Assembly: GCA_035772785.1 (NCBI GenBank)
Contig: JAOCPU010000038.1
Location: 62,001 to 126,000, forward strand
Source of the DNA: Phlebiopsis flavidoalba
Taxonomy: Eukaryota > Basidiomycota > Agaricomycetes > Polyporales > Phanerochaetaceae
DNA length: 64,000 bases
Direction: 5' to 3'
The position numbers and the translations under genes are program-made. Shown one piece after another: positions 52,470 to 62,845 of the stretch. A model generated the notes under the pieces. It saw only the letters and a list, made by a program, of their open reading frames with translations. It was not told the DNA's origin and ran no database searches. The stretch's first letter is position 1. The number at the start of each line of letters is the position of its first letter.

Positions 52470-53790
52470 CCCTGGTGGACCTCACTAGAGCTCACCAGGT
52501 GCTCGACGCCATAAAGCGCCGCAAGGTCGAGGACAGAAAGATGCGTCGCGCGGCGATAGATGGCGAATGTATCGTGGATCCCCGCGTCCCCCCCCACGAC
52601 GCGTGTGGGACCTCTACAGCAACCGTGTTCTTGATTATTGCACCCTCAACATCCCCTGTCCCAATCACATACCCATCGAACCTCTGGACTGTCTCACACA
52701 GCCTGGCTGGAGCCCTCCAAGCGTGAGTCCCGTCTCAACCGTCATTAACTACCACCTATGCCGGTTCCCATTCCGAAACAAACAACCCTCTGAGCACGTG
52801 CGCATAGAGCTGCTGAATCTCTAGGCGCCGAGTACGTGTTTCTAGACGTCCTATGTCTAAGACAGAGGGGCGATCCCTTACAGGGAGACCTTCCGCAAGC
52901 AGGAGTGGAAATTAGACATCCCCACCATAGGTTTACGTCTACCAGGCGAATCAGTCGCAAACCATCATCACCTATTTCAATGGTTTGGGACTGAGTTTTC
53001 TCCTCGTCTCCAAAGATTAAGGCCTCACCGACGTACTGGTTCAATCGTGTTTGGACGATCCAAGAATGCGGGGTGAATTGGATACCCGGCGGGTTGACTG
53101 CCGACTACCCCGCCTCCAACGCCTCCGAGCTCACTGCCGAGATCGACACTGTCATCAGAAATCTCGTCACAGTCACAAGGCCCGCAACAAGCGAATTGAG
53201 CCTATACAACATCGTCGGTGTCATCCGCCACCGATTCTGCACCAACGAAGTAGACCGGGTCGCATCAATGGCCTACCTTCTTCGCTGCGAGACGCTACCG
53301 GTCTACGACGAAACGAGCGACGTGTCGAGTACGTCTGGGACGCCCTCGTGGAGCATCTGACGCCGCAGACATCCGCACCAACACCTCCTGCTTACCTGGC
53401 CACTGTCCACGGCCACAGCGACGGGGGTATCTACAGTTGGCGTCCTTCCTGGAAACCAGCTCATGAACACGAGCAACGACCCGCTCGCAGCTGAGATGCC
53501 AGACTACGCCATTTCATATGCGGAAGACGAGCTCTTGCAGTTCAGGCTCGGGGGACGCCTCGACAACTTTGACGCATATTATCACCACGCGTACTTTATT
53601 CCGTCGGCCGCCAGGGTAAGAAGGGGGGAGTGTGGTTTTTGGCGTCCCAGTGATCTGAAAAGTGGGCGATGAGGATCCAGATTCCGTGCGGGAGGTCGGG
53701 GCTTCCTCCTCTGCAAGTGGATGTGTCCGGGTTCCTGGACCGCGGGGAGGAAAGTAAAGCCTCCGACACTTACTGTCTCTGATAGGAGTA
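52470..53790 (+). CDS. HET-domain (heterokaryon incompatibility) protein, frame-interrupted
   Basis: Order and motifs fit the mushroom HET-domain family. RRVWDLYSNRVLDYC lies at about 52,600. It is followed by IPIEPLDCLTQPGWSPPSVS and VRIELLNL (about 52,798). YVFLDVLCLRQRG (about 52,830-52,870), EWKLDIPTIG (about 52,902) and NRVWTIQECGVNWIPGGLT (about 53,043-53,100) come next. The last is the usual 'W-T-L-Q-E' region after the catalytic core. The C-terminal part continues to about 53,790, with SWRPSWKPAHEHE and VSGFLDRGEESKASDTYCL pieces. HET domains resemble TIR-like folds and act in allorecognition cell death; this subtype is widely expanded and its role is not known. Frame changes near 52,740, 52,822, 52,960 and 53,340 interrupt it, so it could be a pseudogene. 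The upstream frame at 52,475 (LTRAHQVLDAIKRRKVEDRK) may be its N-terminus. Confidence 0.6.
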
Positions 53791-54279
53791 CAGGCCGTGC
53801 ATGTCGTGGGTTATAGGGGAAGTGACTGGGATGAGCACCGTAGTGCGACAAGGACAAGGGGCCCTGTCGTTTGGAAGACTGGTGTGGTGTGGATGGATGC
53901 CAGCCAGGGAGACCGTTTGCTCAAGGAATTCTTCTCGCCGACGGTCGAAAGACATTTGTTTCATATATTTAGGTCTATAGTCCAGATTAAAACCGCGTAT
54001 TATAGGAGGAATAGTACGTACATACCGCCATGCAGGGTAAACGAGGCTAGAAACTCGCGGACTTGCGCCCCGCTGTGATTCTGTCTTGGTCGTCGGTGGT
54101 GGTGGCTCGGTCACAGCTGTCGCATCACCGTTGTCACGCTAAAGTCACGGGCCGTCACGCAGCACTCGGTCACGCGATAGTGTGGCGCCGTTGAGTGCAC
54201 GATCCAAGACCGGGCATTTGACAAGTACTCCTTCAGATTAATCAAAACATGGACACGTACAAAATTATACTGAAGCAGT
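53791..54279. other. Intergenic region, no gene supported
   Basis: Overlapping open frames occur on both strands without any motif. Nothing recognised. Confidence 0.35.
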
Positions 54280-55120
54280 TCATAGTGCCTCTACCAGTAG
54301 ACTGTACCCCTCCTTGCCTCCCTCCCCCACAGTCATCCGCACCGTAACCCGCACCTTCCTCCTCACCCACGCACTCTCATTATACACCTCCACAAGCCCC
54401 GTGCACCTGCTCAAACCGGACTCTTCGCAAACGCCCGGCATCATACGCCCTCCCGCGCGTGCGACCCGACAGCAAGCCCCGTCACGCGCGGTGCGGTGCC
54501 TGCCCCGCCCAGTCGTCGCGGCCCCTCGCGCGCAAGCTGCGCCCGGCGCGCTGCACGTCGCGCAGAAACCGCGCGGACACCCTACGCTTCGGGCGCAACA
54601 CTCGCGTCTGCTGCGCGCAGGGCATGGGTGTGGCATAGAGCGCTGCAAAGCCGCCTCGGAAAGAGCGAGGGGCTGCGTGCGCGAGGGGAGGGTGAAGGGC
54701 GCGAAGGAGCGTGTGCGGATGCGTGGGGGCGAGGGCGGTGCTGAAAGAAGCCGGGTGGTGGGTCGAGTGGGAGGTGTGTGAGTGGAAGAGAGGAGGTCAG
54801 GTTTGCTGATTGTCCTGAAGCTGAGCGGTTGGACTCAGCCCAGGTTGGAGAGCGGTCGGAGGCTTTGGCGGTGTAGGGTGGCGGAGGTTCCTGGAGTCGG
54901 GCAGGTTTGTGGATGTATTTTGTGTGTTTGCGACAGACTGAGAGGAGCAGAGGCGGTACCAGACGTTGTCCCAGACGTCGGATGGACTCGCGAGGCTGGG
55001 CCCGTGCGGCGGTGGTGAACCCGGGGGCGGAGCATACAGCGGAGTCTGGTCGTTCAGGTTTCCTGAGTCAGGCGGAGGACCAGGCGGAGGAGCGTACGCA
55101 ATATCCTCTGGTCGAGACAT
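54280..55120 (-). CDS. Proline-rich hypothetical protein, uncertain
   Basis: From an ATG at 55,120 a frame reads MSRPEDIAYAPPPGPPPDSG and then YAPPPGSPPPHGPSLAS, a proline-rich N-terminus. It runs to 54,797. A second block (54,648-54,280) ends SAWVRRKVRVTVRMTVGEGG and closes at 54,280 after LLVEAL. The two could be joined by an intron or a frame change near 54,790. The region between 54,490 and 54,780 is very GC-rich and open on both strands, so its coding status is weak. I do not recognise the family. The gene would diverge from the hemerythrin-like gene, leaving a shared upstream region of about 1 kb. Confidence 0.35.
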
Positions 55121-55990
55121 TTGAAAATGATTCTAGTGTAAAGTTGCGGTGAGTAAAGAAAATCGGCACGAGAACGTTACCGACGGCGATGATGGTGGCG
55201 AGACGAGAGCGACTGGCGAATGCCAAGGAGCAAAATACGTCACACACCGGCCGCCCAAGCGCTCATCCACCACACTCGGAAGCCGAAGGCGTCGTGGCGT
55301 TGATCGCATCTAGCAAATCGGGCATGCTTTGGTAGACGCCGACTGAATTAAACTTTGACGTTGAACCAGCTTGACTGAACTGCTCCATCGTGTCCTCCGA
55401 CTTCATCTGCCGGACTTACTAGTTCTAGATCGGCCCTTCTGGTGGATTACTATTGATGGGACTCCAGCTTCTGTCCTTTTTCGGGCTCAGGACCCTCATA
55501 CGCTGTGAACAACCTTCCGCTCGGTACGAGGCTTTAATAGGTGAGCGCAGCATCACCAGGTATCCCGTTTTTCTCAGTGGTTATGGCTGATCAATCAATA
55601 CAAACAGTTTGGATGATTTCATGGCAGGGTCATTAGACACGTGGCTTACAGCGAAGATGGTCGCCACAGTTCGAAGCAACGGCCACTTTTAGCCCGCTGC
55701 GCCGGGTAGACGACAATTTCCTTGACATTTCATTGGTCGAGAAGCCGCCTTCTGTCACCCACAGCGTCGTAGCATCGAAGAAAGGGACTTCATCTAGTCG
55801 GGGCAGTCGGGGGCGGAATGTGATATCACCACGTTCGCGACTCGTCACCGACGCTCATGCCATTCTGGGGCGCAGCAGCCATATTCCTTTGCTCTTATTG
55901 GCTGCGGCCTTCGCCCGCCAATGCAGTTGCCTTCACAGAGAGGCTTGATGCGCCCCACAGCGCAGACAGAAGTGCAGGTTGTCGAAAACG
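55121..55990. other. Intergenic region between divergent genes
   Basis: No gene is supported. It would hold the promoters of the proline-rich gene (minus) and the hemerythrin-like gene (plus). Confidence 0.45.
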
Positions 55991-55998
55991 CATATAAA
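55991..55998 (+). promoter_or_regulatory. TATA box of the hemerythrin-like gene
   Basis: CATATAAA lies 120 bases upstream of the start codon at 56,118, followed by a C-rich leader. It is the only TATA-like site in this upstream region near the gene. Confidence 0.6.
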
Positions 55999-56117
55999 GA
56001 GCAAAGTAAAAACCATCCGTCCATCCAACCCAACCTTTCCCAACTCCCTCACTACGCCCACAGCCCCACTCTTGCCCAACATTGTCTTCCAAGCTCTGCG
56101 TCGTTGGTCAGATCAAA

Positions 56118-56764
56118 ATGGACCACGAGAATGTCCGCGACCTCTACTCGCGCTACAAGTCCGACTCTACAAGTCCAAACATGCAGATGAAGAAGGACAT
56201 TGCGCTCACCCTCGTCCGTGAGATGGCTGTCCACGCCGTCGCCGAGGAGCAGTCTGTCTACAAGGAGTACTCGAAGATCGGCCTCAGCGACGCTTCTGAC
56301 CACGCGAAAGGTGCATATATGCACTTCATTCGTGTCTCGTATACATCGCTGACGCATCCGGACACAGAGGACCACGCTCAGGTCCACAAGCTCATTGCCA
56401 GCGTCGCTGCCAAGGACTTCGACTCGCCTAGTTATGACGACGCCCTGACCAAGGCGTACAACACCTTCGATGAGCACGCCAAGGAGGAAGAGAAAGACCA
56501 GTTGCCGATGGCCATGGAGAAGATGTCTGCTGACGAGCGCGACTGTGTGTATTCTTTGCTTGATTCTTGTCCGAGCTTGTTCTTCGTGACGTTCCAGAAA
56601 AGTGCTCGCGAGTTCCTCAAGTCTCGTCAGAAGGCTCTCAGCGGACCCGACAAGGTGAAAATGCCTTTCCCTTTGCGTCATGAACATTTGCTCACTCATA
56701 TACAACCACGTTCTTGTAGGGCGGAATCTTTGTTGAGCTCAAGCAGTCGCACCCTTCTGTCTAA
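56118..56764 (+). CDS. Hemerythrin-like (HHE cation-binding) protein
   Basis: An intact four-exon gene: exons 56,118-56,310, 56,368-56,546, 56,598-56,654 and 56,720-56,764. All three introns are GT-AG of 51-65 bases and joins are in frame, giving 157 residues from MDHENVRDLYSRYK. The HHE metal-ligand pattern is visible: D-H-E at the start, EMAVHAVAEEQSVY, KEDHAQVHKL after the first splice, and FDEHAKEEEKDQLP. This is the four-helix bundle that binds a di-iron centre (Pfam Hemerythrin). Fungal members are cytosolic and are thought to bind oxygen, iron or nitric oxide; the exact role is unknown. An upstream in-frame ATG at 56,082 would add 12 residues. The gene shows no frame error, unlike its neighbours, and ends GGIFVELKQSHPSV. 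Confidence 0.85.
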
Positions 56765-57450
56765 GAGCACGTTACATATTCTTGGTACGCTATGAAACTC
56801 GGAGCACCTGTAGTATTTCTACTTTGCAGTTCTCAATCTGTATCACGTCGAGCCAATCTCTCCGCTTTTGAACTCTTGTTGGGTTCCCACGCGCCGTTTC
56901 GGAGGCTATGTGCCGTTGTTTGTACATTGTGCTTGACATCGAGAGAGGTTTCGCGCTGCTGGAGACGTCGGGCTTACATACATACCACATCAAGCGAGGT
57001 ACCCCTCACCGGACCTCCACAGCGTCAACCACATCCAGTGATCACGGCGACTGAACTCAATGTCTCAAAGCGACATCGAATATATGCCACGACTCATAGA
57101 CCCTGGTCTCGGCAACTCCAAACGCCGCACTTGACCGCCCTTTAGGACAAAGCCTGGGATTTAATCACGAACAGACGGGACATGCGGTAAGACTTCATGT
57201 AGTTAATGCTCTCTGTGGTGCCGTGATTGATACCTCCTCTCCTTCAGCAGTGTTAGGACGATCTGCACCGCTCGGCGTGATACGATACTACTCGTGATAG
57301 GTCTAGTGTTTCTCACAGAGCCGAAGAATGGACGGAAAGGGTCCACATACAGCGTCCGCAATCTATGGCTACGTGCACGAGGCTCTTTCTCGTACAGTTG
57401 GTAAAGAAACGCACGGTATCCTTGGGAGACACAGAAAAACGACCTGGATA
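56765..57450. other. Intergenic region, no gene seen
   Basis: Only short motif-free frames occur. The right end is the promoter of the first secreted-protein gene. Confidence 0.45.
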
Positions 57451-57460
57451 GTATATATCC
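57451..57460 (+). promoter_or_regulatory. TATA box of cysteine-rich secreted protein 1
   Basis: GTATATATCC lies 67 bases upstream of the start codon. The paralogue at 61,699 has TATAAATA at almost the same distance (68 bases), so promoter spacing is conserved. Confidence 0.65.
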
Positions 57461-57517
57461 TTGCTTGTACGAGGGGGCTAATAATCATTCAGGGCTCTAA
57501 TCTGCCATCTCTCCAAC

Positions 57518-58143
57518 ATGGTCAAGTTCAACATCATCTTCGCTCTTCTCTCCGTCGGCTTCGTCGAAGTACGCGCTACGTTCGATAAGCCCAATGGCTT
57601 CAACATCATGCCACAGGACCTCATGGCCTGTGGCTCTTCTTCCGGGACTCGTCTCGGTGAGCAGTCGTTGACGTTACGTCGTGAGAATCTAATATGTCCC
57701 CCACCAGAAGAATCCAAACAACGCAACCGAAACCGTTGACCCCTCGCGAGCGCCGCCTGGACGGTCAGCTTCTCGACCTCTGCAGCAGCCCCTGCATACA
57801 CCACCGGCGGTACGCGCGTACTTTACACCTCAATTTATACACTACTAATCAATCGCCCATATTCTAGATGCCAGCGAGCTAGTCAAGTCCTCCGAAGAGG
57901 ACGCCTACACCACAACCGTCCCACCCGGATGGCAATGCAGATGGATCGGGAGCTGCGACGTCCCGGCCTGTCGTGCAGCCGGCGGGATCTGCATCAACAG
58001 CGGCGGGTGGTGCTATACCGGGATACGCACGCCGCCTGAGTGTTATGGGGTGTCGGTGTACTCGCTCACGGGAGGACGGTCCCCCGGGAGCATTGAGTTT
58101 CTTGGTGTACGCTCGCGTCCGTGTATTTCGTTTGCTTCGTAGT
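57518..58143 (+). CDS. Cysteine-rich small secreted protein 1
   Basis: Three exons: 57,518-57,656, 57,708-57,809 and 57,868-58,143. The protein starts MVKFNIIFALLSVGFVEVRA, a signal peptide, followed by FDKPNGFNIMPQDLMACG. Exon 3 carries the cysteine module: WQCRWIGSC, VPAC, GGICINSGGWCY and PPECYG (spacing C-x5-C-x4-C-x6-C-x6-C-x9-C). Exon 2 (102 bases) is out of frame with respect to paralogue 2 but its length is a multiple of three, so two small indels seem to compensate. Near 58,050 a run GGGG hides the C-x2-C-x-C end present in paralogue 2; the +1 frame keeps both cysteines. Function is unknown. A GGICINSGG-type disulfide module with a signal peptide suggests a secreted effector-like or defence peptide, but I know no family match. 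Confidence 0.65.
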
Positions 58144-58599
58144 GGGTGCTCCGAGGGCTTCGATTTGAGATAACCGGGAGCGGTCGCAAAATTTCATGTA
58201 AATACCTGTTGTTGAATATTCGAAGAACTAAGACAAAATATCCGTGATCAGTGTGTAGCAGCGTACGAGTTCGGCCTCTGTCATTTTTTTTTTTTTTCTA
58301 ATTCTCGAGCACATCGACAACGTTGCGCGGAAGAGAGCTTGGATATGTCCAGAAAGTGATGAGTCATTGATTATGTAATCACAATCTGCCTATACATGGT
58401 ATTTCTATGATAAAAAGGTAGGGCCGTGCGCGCACGGCATAGCCCGCTACCTACCCCTCAGCCTAGATGTAGTGTGATGGAACTTACCTTCCGGCATATA
58501 CTTACTCATCATCACACGTATAAGCATTCCTTTTCATTTGCATTGTCATGTCAATGGGGCGGCAAACCCCAGCTCCTTGCGGCTCAGACTGACTTCTTA
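58144..58599. other. 3' flank of secreted protein 1
   Basis: Includes a T-run at 58,286-58,299 and AT-rich sequence. No gene. Confidence 0.45.
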
Positions 58600-58642
58600 G
58601 CGCGGTCCTCGCCGAGCTGCGCTCGACTCGCGCCCGCGCGCC
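58600..58642 (-). repeat. Dispersed palindromic motif, copy 3
   Basis: Reverse-complement match to the motif at 11,391: TCCTCGCCGAGCTGCGCTCG followed by ACTCGCGCCCGCGCGCC. It has a few changes relative to the other copies. Confidence 0.7.
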
Positions 58643-58863
58643 GTGCGATTCCAGTCTATGATTAATCCGGGATATTCCAGATGTGATGATAATTAAAACA
58701 CAACGAAGTATTTTGACCAAAAAGATAAAACTTTATGAGGGCCTTTCTAGAGGAACTCGGAGGGTGACGAAAACGTATTTATGGTAGGAAGAACGGCGAG
58801 GCGGGTAACCAAGGGCGGAGACCGGACGTTGAACACTCCGACAGGTTAGACCTCTCGGTGAGT
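58643..58863. other. Spacer between palindromic copies 3 and 4
   Basis: About 220 bases of AT-rich then GC-rich sequence with no coding signal. The 11,391/11,554 pair has a shorter spacer of about 120 bases. Confidence 0.4.
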
Positions 58864-58898
58864 TCCTCTCCGAGCTACGCTCGGCTCGTGCGCGCGCC
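58864..58898 (-). repeat. Dispersed palindromic motif, copy 4
   Basis: TCCTCTCCGAGCTACGCTCG then GCTCGTGCGCGCGCC, the closest reverse complement of the 11,391 copy. The central CCGAGC-TAC-GCTCGG stem is perfect. Confidence 0.75.
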
Positions 58899-61630
58899 AT
58901 GGTTGCCCTACTTAAAGACTTTGCAGTTATTCTGGGACATCACTGCAAATTCTTGAAGCAAGAGCGAGTCTCGAGTAACTGAACTCGCTTTTTGAGTCGA
59001 TGCAGACTGATGATCTCTCCGACCGCTAGCCCCCGACAGCCACCAGCTCCGATTATCATAATGAAAAATAGGTCAAAGCACGCACAACACGTGCGCCCAA
59101 AAATGGAGATGACGACTATTTCTGGTCAATGCACGCTCCACGGGCGTTTAAGGGTACAGATCTTGCAGCGATTGCGGGCGAGTAAGAACAGAAATGCGCG
59201 CAATACCATTACCCGGTTTCACCGGGTAGCGGGGATAAGATGTGGATATGGGGTTATCTGATGACAGAACTCGCGTGTGCGTACGCTCGACTCGCCAAGC
59301 TTATGACCGCGACCTGTTACTATAACCTGTGAGTACCCTGTCTAGAGCATCATGCATCATGGACTAGGAGCCCGTTCGAAACGTTTCCTGCACTCACCTA
59401 TGCGTTTTGTATAGTGGTTTACTTTGGCTCAGAAAAACGCGTTACAAACCCGTCGGTACCCGCCCCCAGCCACAGTTGAACAAGTTTGTACCGAGTAACG
59501 TCCCCGTTCTCGCCCGAGTGTGAAATTTGCGGGAACCGGACCATCGAACCTAGTTTTACTTAACACAGGAGACCTGTATATCATCCGCTGTATGCTGCTA
59601 GCCTCAAACCAAACCCCACCCAAAAAAATACGGTATTAGATGCCAGTCCAGACGATCTACCAACCGAACTGACCGACACAATCATCACTCGCTTAATCAA
59701 ACCTTACCTTCTCACAAATAGTAGGGTACGGTTAACCCACCGGAGAGGTTCGTAGTGAAAAAAGGTCAATTTGCACCGTCTCCAGCTCGTCTTGTCGGCA
59801 CTAGTGCACCGGCGAATGACCGTTTACTGCTCTTTTCAACTCAAAGTTGCTATGGCTCTGACGACCAGTAAGGGAGTCGACTCTCTGACCGGACACTTGG
59901 CACACTACGAACAGATCAGCGGCGGTCGTAAAAATTGTTCACGGAGCCAACGGCTGCGGCTCTCGCGTAACGCAAAATATAAACCACTTTACTTATTCTT
60001 TTACAGGATTACTGCCGCCTCTCAACAGGGCATCTTGAAAGGCTCGATATGGGATACAGGTCTGGGGCTCCGTGTTGAAGCCATCAGCCTCTCCCTCGGC
60101 AACGAGCAAACGAACCTCTTTAGCGCAAGCCGGAAGGCCTCTGGCAACATATGTACGTGGTACCAGCGACATATACCCCAAGTACTGACCGCCCTCTGAC
60201 TTTGCCCAACGGTGGGCCCTGTCCCAACTCTTGCGGTCGTGGCCTCTCCCCTCTGCGACCCTTGATAGACACCACCTTGGACGACTGAACAGCACCCTAC
60301 GTCTCTTTTGGCTCGTCTCCTCGGCGAACGTTCTACCCGTGACTGGTCTGCACTCAGACCCCGCGCTCCCTCGCGCTTTGCCCGCCCGATACGCGGTGGT
60401 AACGCTATCTGTGCGCTCCGTTGATGTGTTTCTTAGCATTCTTTGTCACTCCCATACGCGGCTTGCCCGCATAACGCTGCGTCGTCGTGGCACATCCCCC
60501 ATGTCAAGCGCACCCCGCATGTGACCCCCTCGCGTCTGAAGATTGCGCCGCAGAAGTAATGCTGACGAACAAGGAGGTCGTGCAGATGGTGCTGTGTCAA
60601 ACCGAAGAAACGAAGGACGGTTACTTTCAGGGAGGCATGGGAGATACAAGGTCGAGTATTGGAGGTGGTGCGCAATACGGAATGGCTGGTGCCAGAGAGG
60701 CGGATGCACAGTGGCCGAGAACACTGGCGATAGTAAAACTGTATGGGGGTGAACTGGTTGTCGGTCCGACGTCGACAACAGGGCTTGACCGCTTTGATGC
60801 CAAGTATCCTTTGAGACCAGTTGGTAATTAGTCTGCGGCTCATATTTCTTCCAACCTGACTTCATGGGATTCACTAGGGCATGTTGGGCGTGGGGCGAAG
60901 GTGAAGACTACCCACAGATGTGAGTCGGTTGATATCATTCCTACCCCACTGAAGCACCCATACTTATGGGTTAGTCCATTTTATAAAACGCACACACGGC
61001 ATACAGCCACGAGCAGCACGTTCTATTCCCCAGGTCTAAATTTCGGAATGTGCCAGTTGTAAGATAAGGAGGAGGTACGTATGATCAATGAGGAACGCTC
61101 ATTCATGCCAAAACGGTACATGTGACTCATTTTCTTGTCGGTCTCTTTTCAAATAATCCGTCAGATAGATTTTACACGCCTTCTCAGTGCCAGGCAGGCC
61201 ACGGCACGGCAAGTGTGCCGCTACCATGTGACACTCGAACATAAAAGGTTAGACAACTTTCGAAAGTCCTCTATGTATCGTTACAACTCTCAAGCATTGT
61301 TCTCCCCAAACTACAATGCCGTTATTTGCCCAGTACCTCAAGTTTAGTTCACACCATGGTGCGAACATGTGGTGAGGGGTCTCATTGAATGCCTTGTGAA
61401 CACTATCACTTCGGCGTTGATGCTTTATCTCCCAAAACACTTGCACAGCTTTGACAAGTCGCAGTGACGAGGCATTCCCGGGTAGGTTTATTTTCCACAC
61501 ACCACAGGCGTATGTGGAAAGGATCCAAGAAGGAATCGTGTGATTTCGCCGCCACATGCGCAGAGGAAACTAACGATAACCACCCGAAGCAATAATTATG
61601 ACTGACACCCTATCCGCAAAGCAAGACCGC
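58899..61630. other. Gene-poor region; weak frame pieces at 59,640-60,200
   Basis: A frame at about 59,640-59,755 reads LDASPDDLPTELTDTIITRL, which recalls the start of an F-box. The next frame (59,771-60,199) has no motif. I could not link them, so no gene is called. From 60,200 to 61,630 only antisense and overlapping frames occur. Confidence 0.3.
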
Positions 61631-61638
61631 TATAAATA
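61631..61638 (+). promoter_or_regulatory. TATA box of cysteine-rich secreted protein 2
   Basis: TATAAATA lies 68 bases upstream of the start codon at 61,699. Confidence 0.7.
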
Positions 61639-61698
61639 TGGCGTAACATTGAGACGGCTTACTACACAAACCCCGTTCTCCTGCTCCTCACATTGAAC

Positions 61699-62309
61699 AT
61701 GGTCAAACTCCTCGCTCTCGTTGCTCTTCTTTCCGTCGTTCTCGTCGACGTACACGCGTTTTGACAAAGCCCAACGGCTTCAACATCATGCCCCAAGACC
61801 TCATGGCTTGCGGCTCCTCATCCTCTCGAACCCGTTTCGGTGAGCAGCGATCGTCACCGGCCCAATTCGCGTCAGCCTGACCTCCACCAGGAGAGGCTGA
61901 CAACGCAACTGCGACTGTTGACCCCCGCGACGCTGGGACAGTCAGTTTTACGGCCTCTGCTGCAGCTCCTGCTTATACAACCGGCGGTACGGCAACCTCT
62001 TCCCTCCCTTCAGGATCAAAGAGCTCATAGATCGTCCTCCATACAGACACCAGAAATTTAGTTAAGGCGCCCTCTGAGGCGGCCCATTCCGTGCCTCTCC
62101 CACCACAGTACACTTGTGCATGGGTTGGGACCTGTAACATTCAATCCTGCATCAACGCCGGTGGAATATGCATTAACTCTGGTGGATGGTGCTATAACGG
62201 TATTACTGTACCAGGCCAGTGTGATGGGTGCAACTGTCCTCCGGGTCCCGGTATCCGCATGAGGAGTACCAGTCAGAGGTCACGTCAATGGCTTGAATGG
62301 CTTGAATAA
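61699..62309 (+). CDS. Cysteine-rich small secreted protein 2
   Basis: Paralogue of the gene at 57,518 with the same exon plan: exons 61,699-61,839, 61,891-61,986 and 62,062-62,309, with introns of 51 and 75 bases, all GT-AG. It starts MVKLLALVALLSVVLVDVHA, a signal peptide. Just after it the frame shifts: TTTTGACAAAGCCC here versus the paralogue's TTCGATAAGCCC. One extra T and one extra A fully explain the shift, after which KPNGFNIMPQDLMACG reads in frame and both splices keep phase. Exon 2 encodes ADNATATVDPRDAGTVSFTA. Exon 3 has C-x5-C-x4-C-x6-C-x6-C-x9-C-x2-C-x-C, with GGICINSGGWCYNG at its centre, then a Trp-rich end. About 125 mature residues. Function is not known. Confidence 0.7.
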
Positions 62310-62329
62310 CACCAGATTGAAGTGGTCTA

Positions 62330-62418
62330 CACCACTCAGACTGATTGCACTGTCTCTGTAGTCACCAGCTTTGAGGTCTGCCTTTACTTGTCGGGTAACT
62401 GCGGTATGTCGGTCTAGT
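62330..62418 (+). other. Possible extra cysteine-containing exon after secreted protein 2
   Basis: A frame reads IEVVYTTQTDCTVSVV then SFEVCLYLSGNCGM before a stop at about 62,418. A CCAG acceptor sits just in front and a GTATCC donor lies at about 62,250 in the preceding exon, but the phase does not match without another indel. It could be an alternative last exon or an unrelated remnant. Confidence 0.3.
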
Positions 62419-62845
62419 GCGTTGCACCATTCGCAAAGATATCAAATCAAATCACAGGATTCTCTTCCATGTACAACACCGTAGTGTCATGAAATACTGT
62501 AGAAAATCGATGTGTTTTTGTTTACGTTCATAGACGATCGAGAACATGGGATCAGGCCGTTCCTTGAGTGTTTCAACAAGGAAAAATGGGGTGCTTGTTC
62601 TCACTCAGTACTCATCAGAGTCCATCTAAATCTTGACAGGCAAGCGCGGTTGATAATTCGGGCATGTCTGAATGAATTATGACGACACGTATGAAAGAGG
62701 AAACTCGCACAATGTTTGTGCGTACGTATCAGGCTAAGGTACCGGCAGGTAGCATGGGAAGTTCATGTGTTGTGAAAAGGAGCGAAACAAGAAACGAGAG
62801 CTTGAAGGACGAAAATAGAACGGCACAAGACGTCACTTACAAAAC
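62419..62845. other. Intergenic region between secreted protein 2 and HMG-box gene
   Basis: The two genes converge here. No gene is seen. Confidence 0.45.

Noticed and set aside
54314..54781. Plus-strand frame of about 155 codons
   Set aside because: Very GC-rich sequence open on both strands. It has no motif, and the minus strand fits slightly better with the proline-rich upstream block.
59640..60199. Possible F-box gene start (DDLPTELTDTIITRL)
   Set aside because: The downstream sequence does not continue as any F-box family seen here, and no exon chain could be built, so it is mentioned only as a weak piece.
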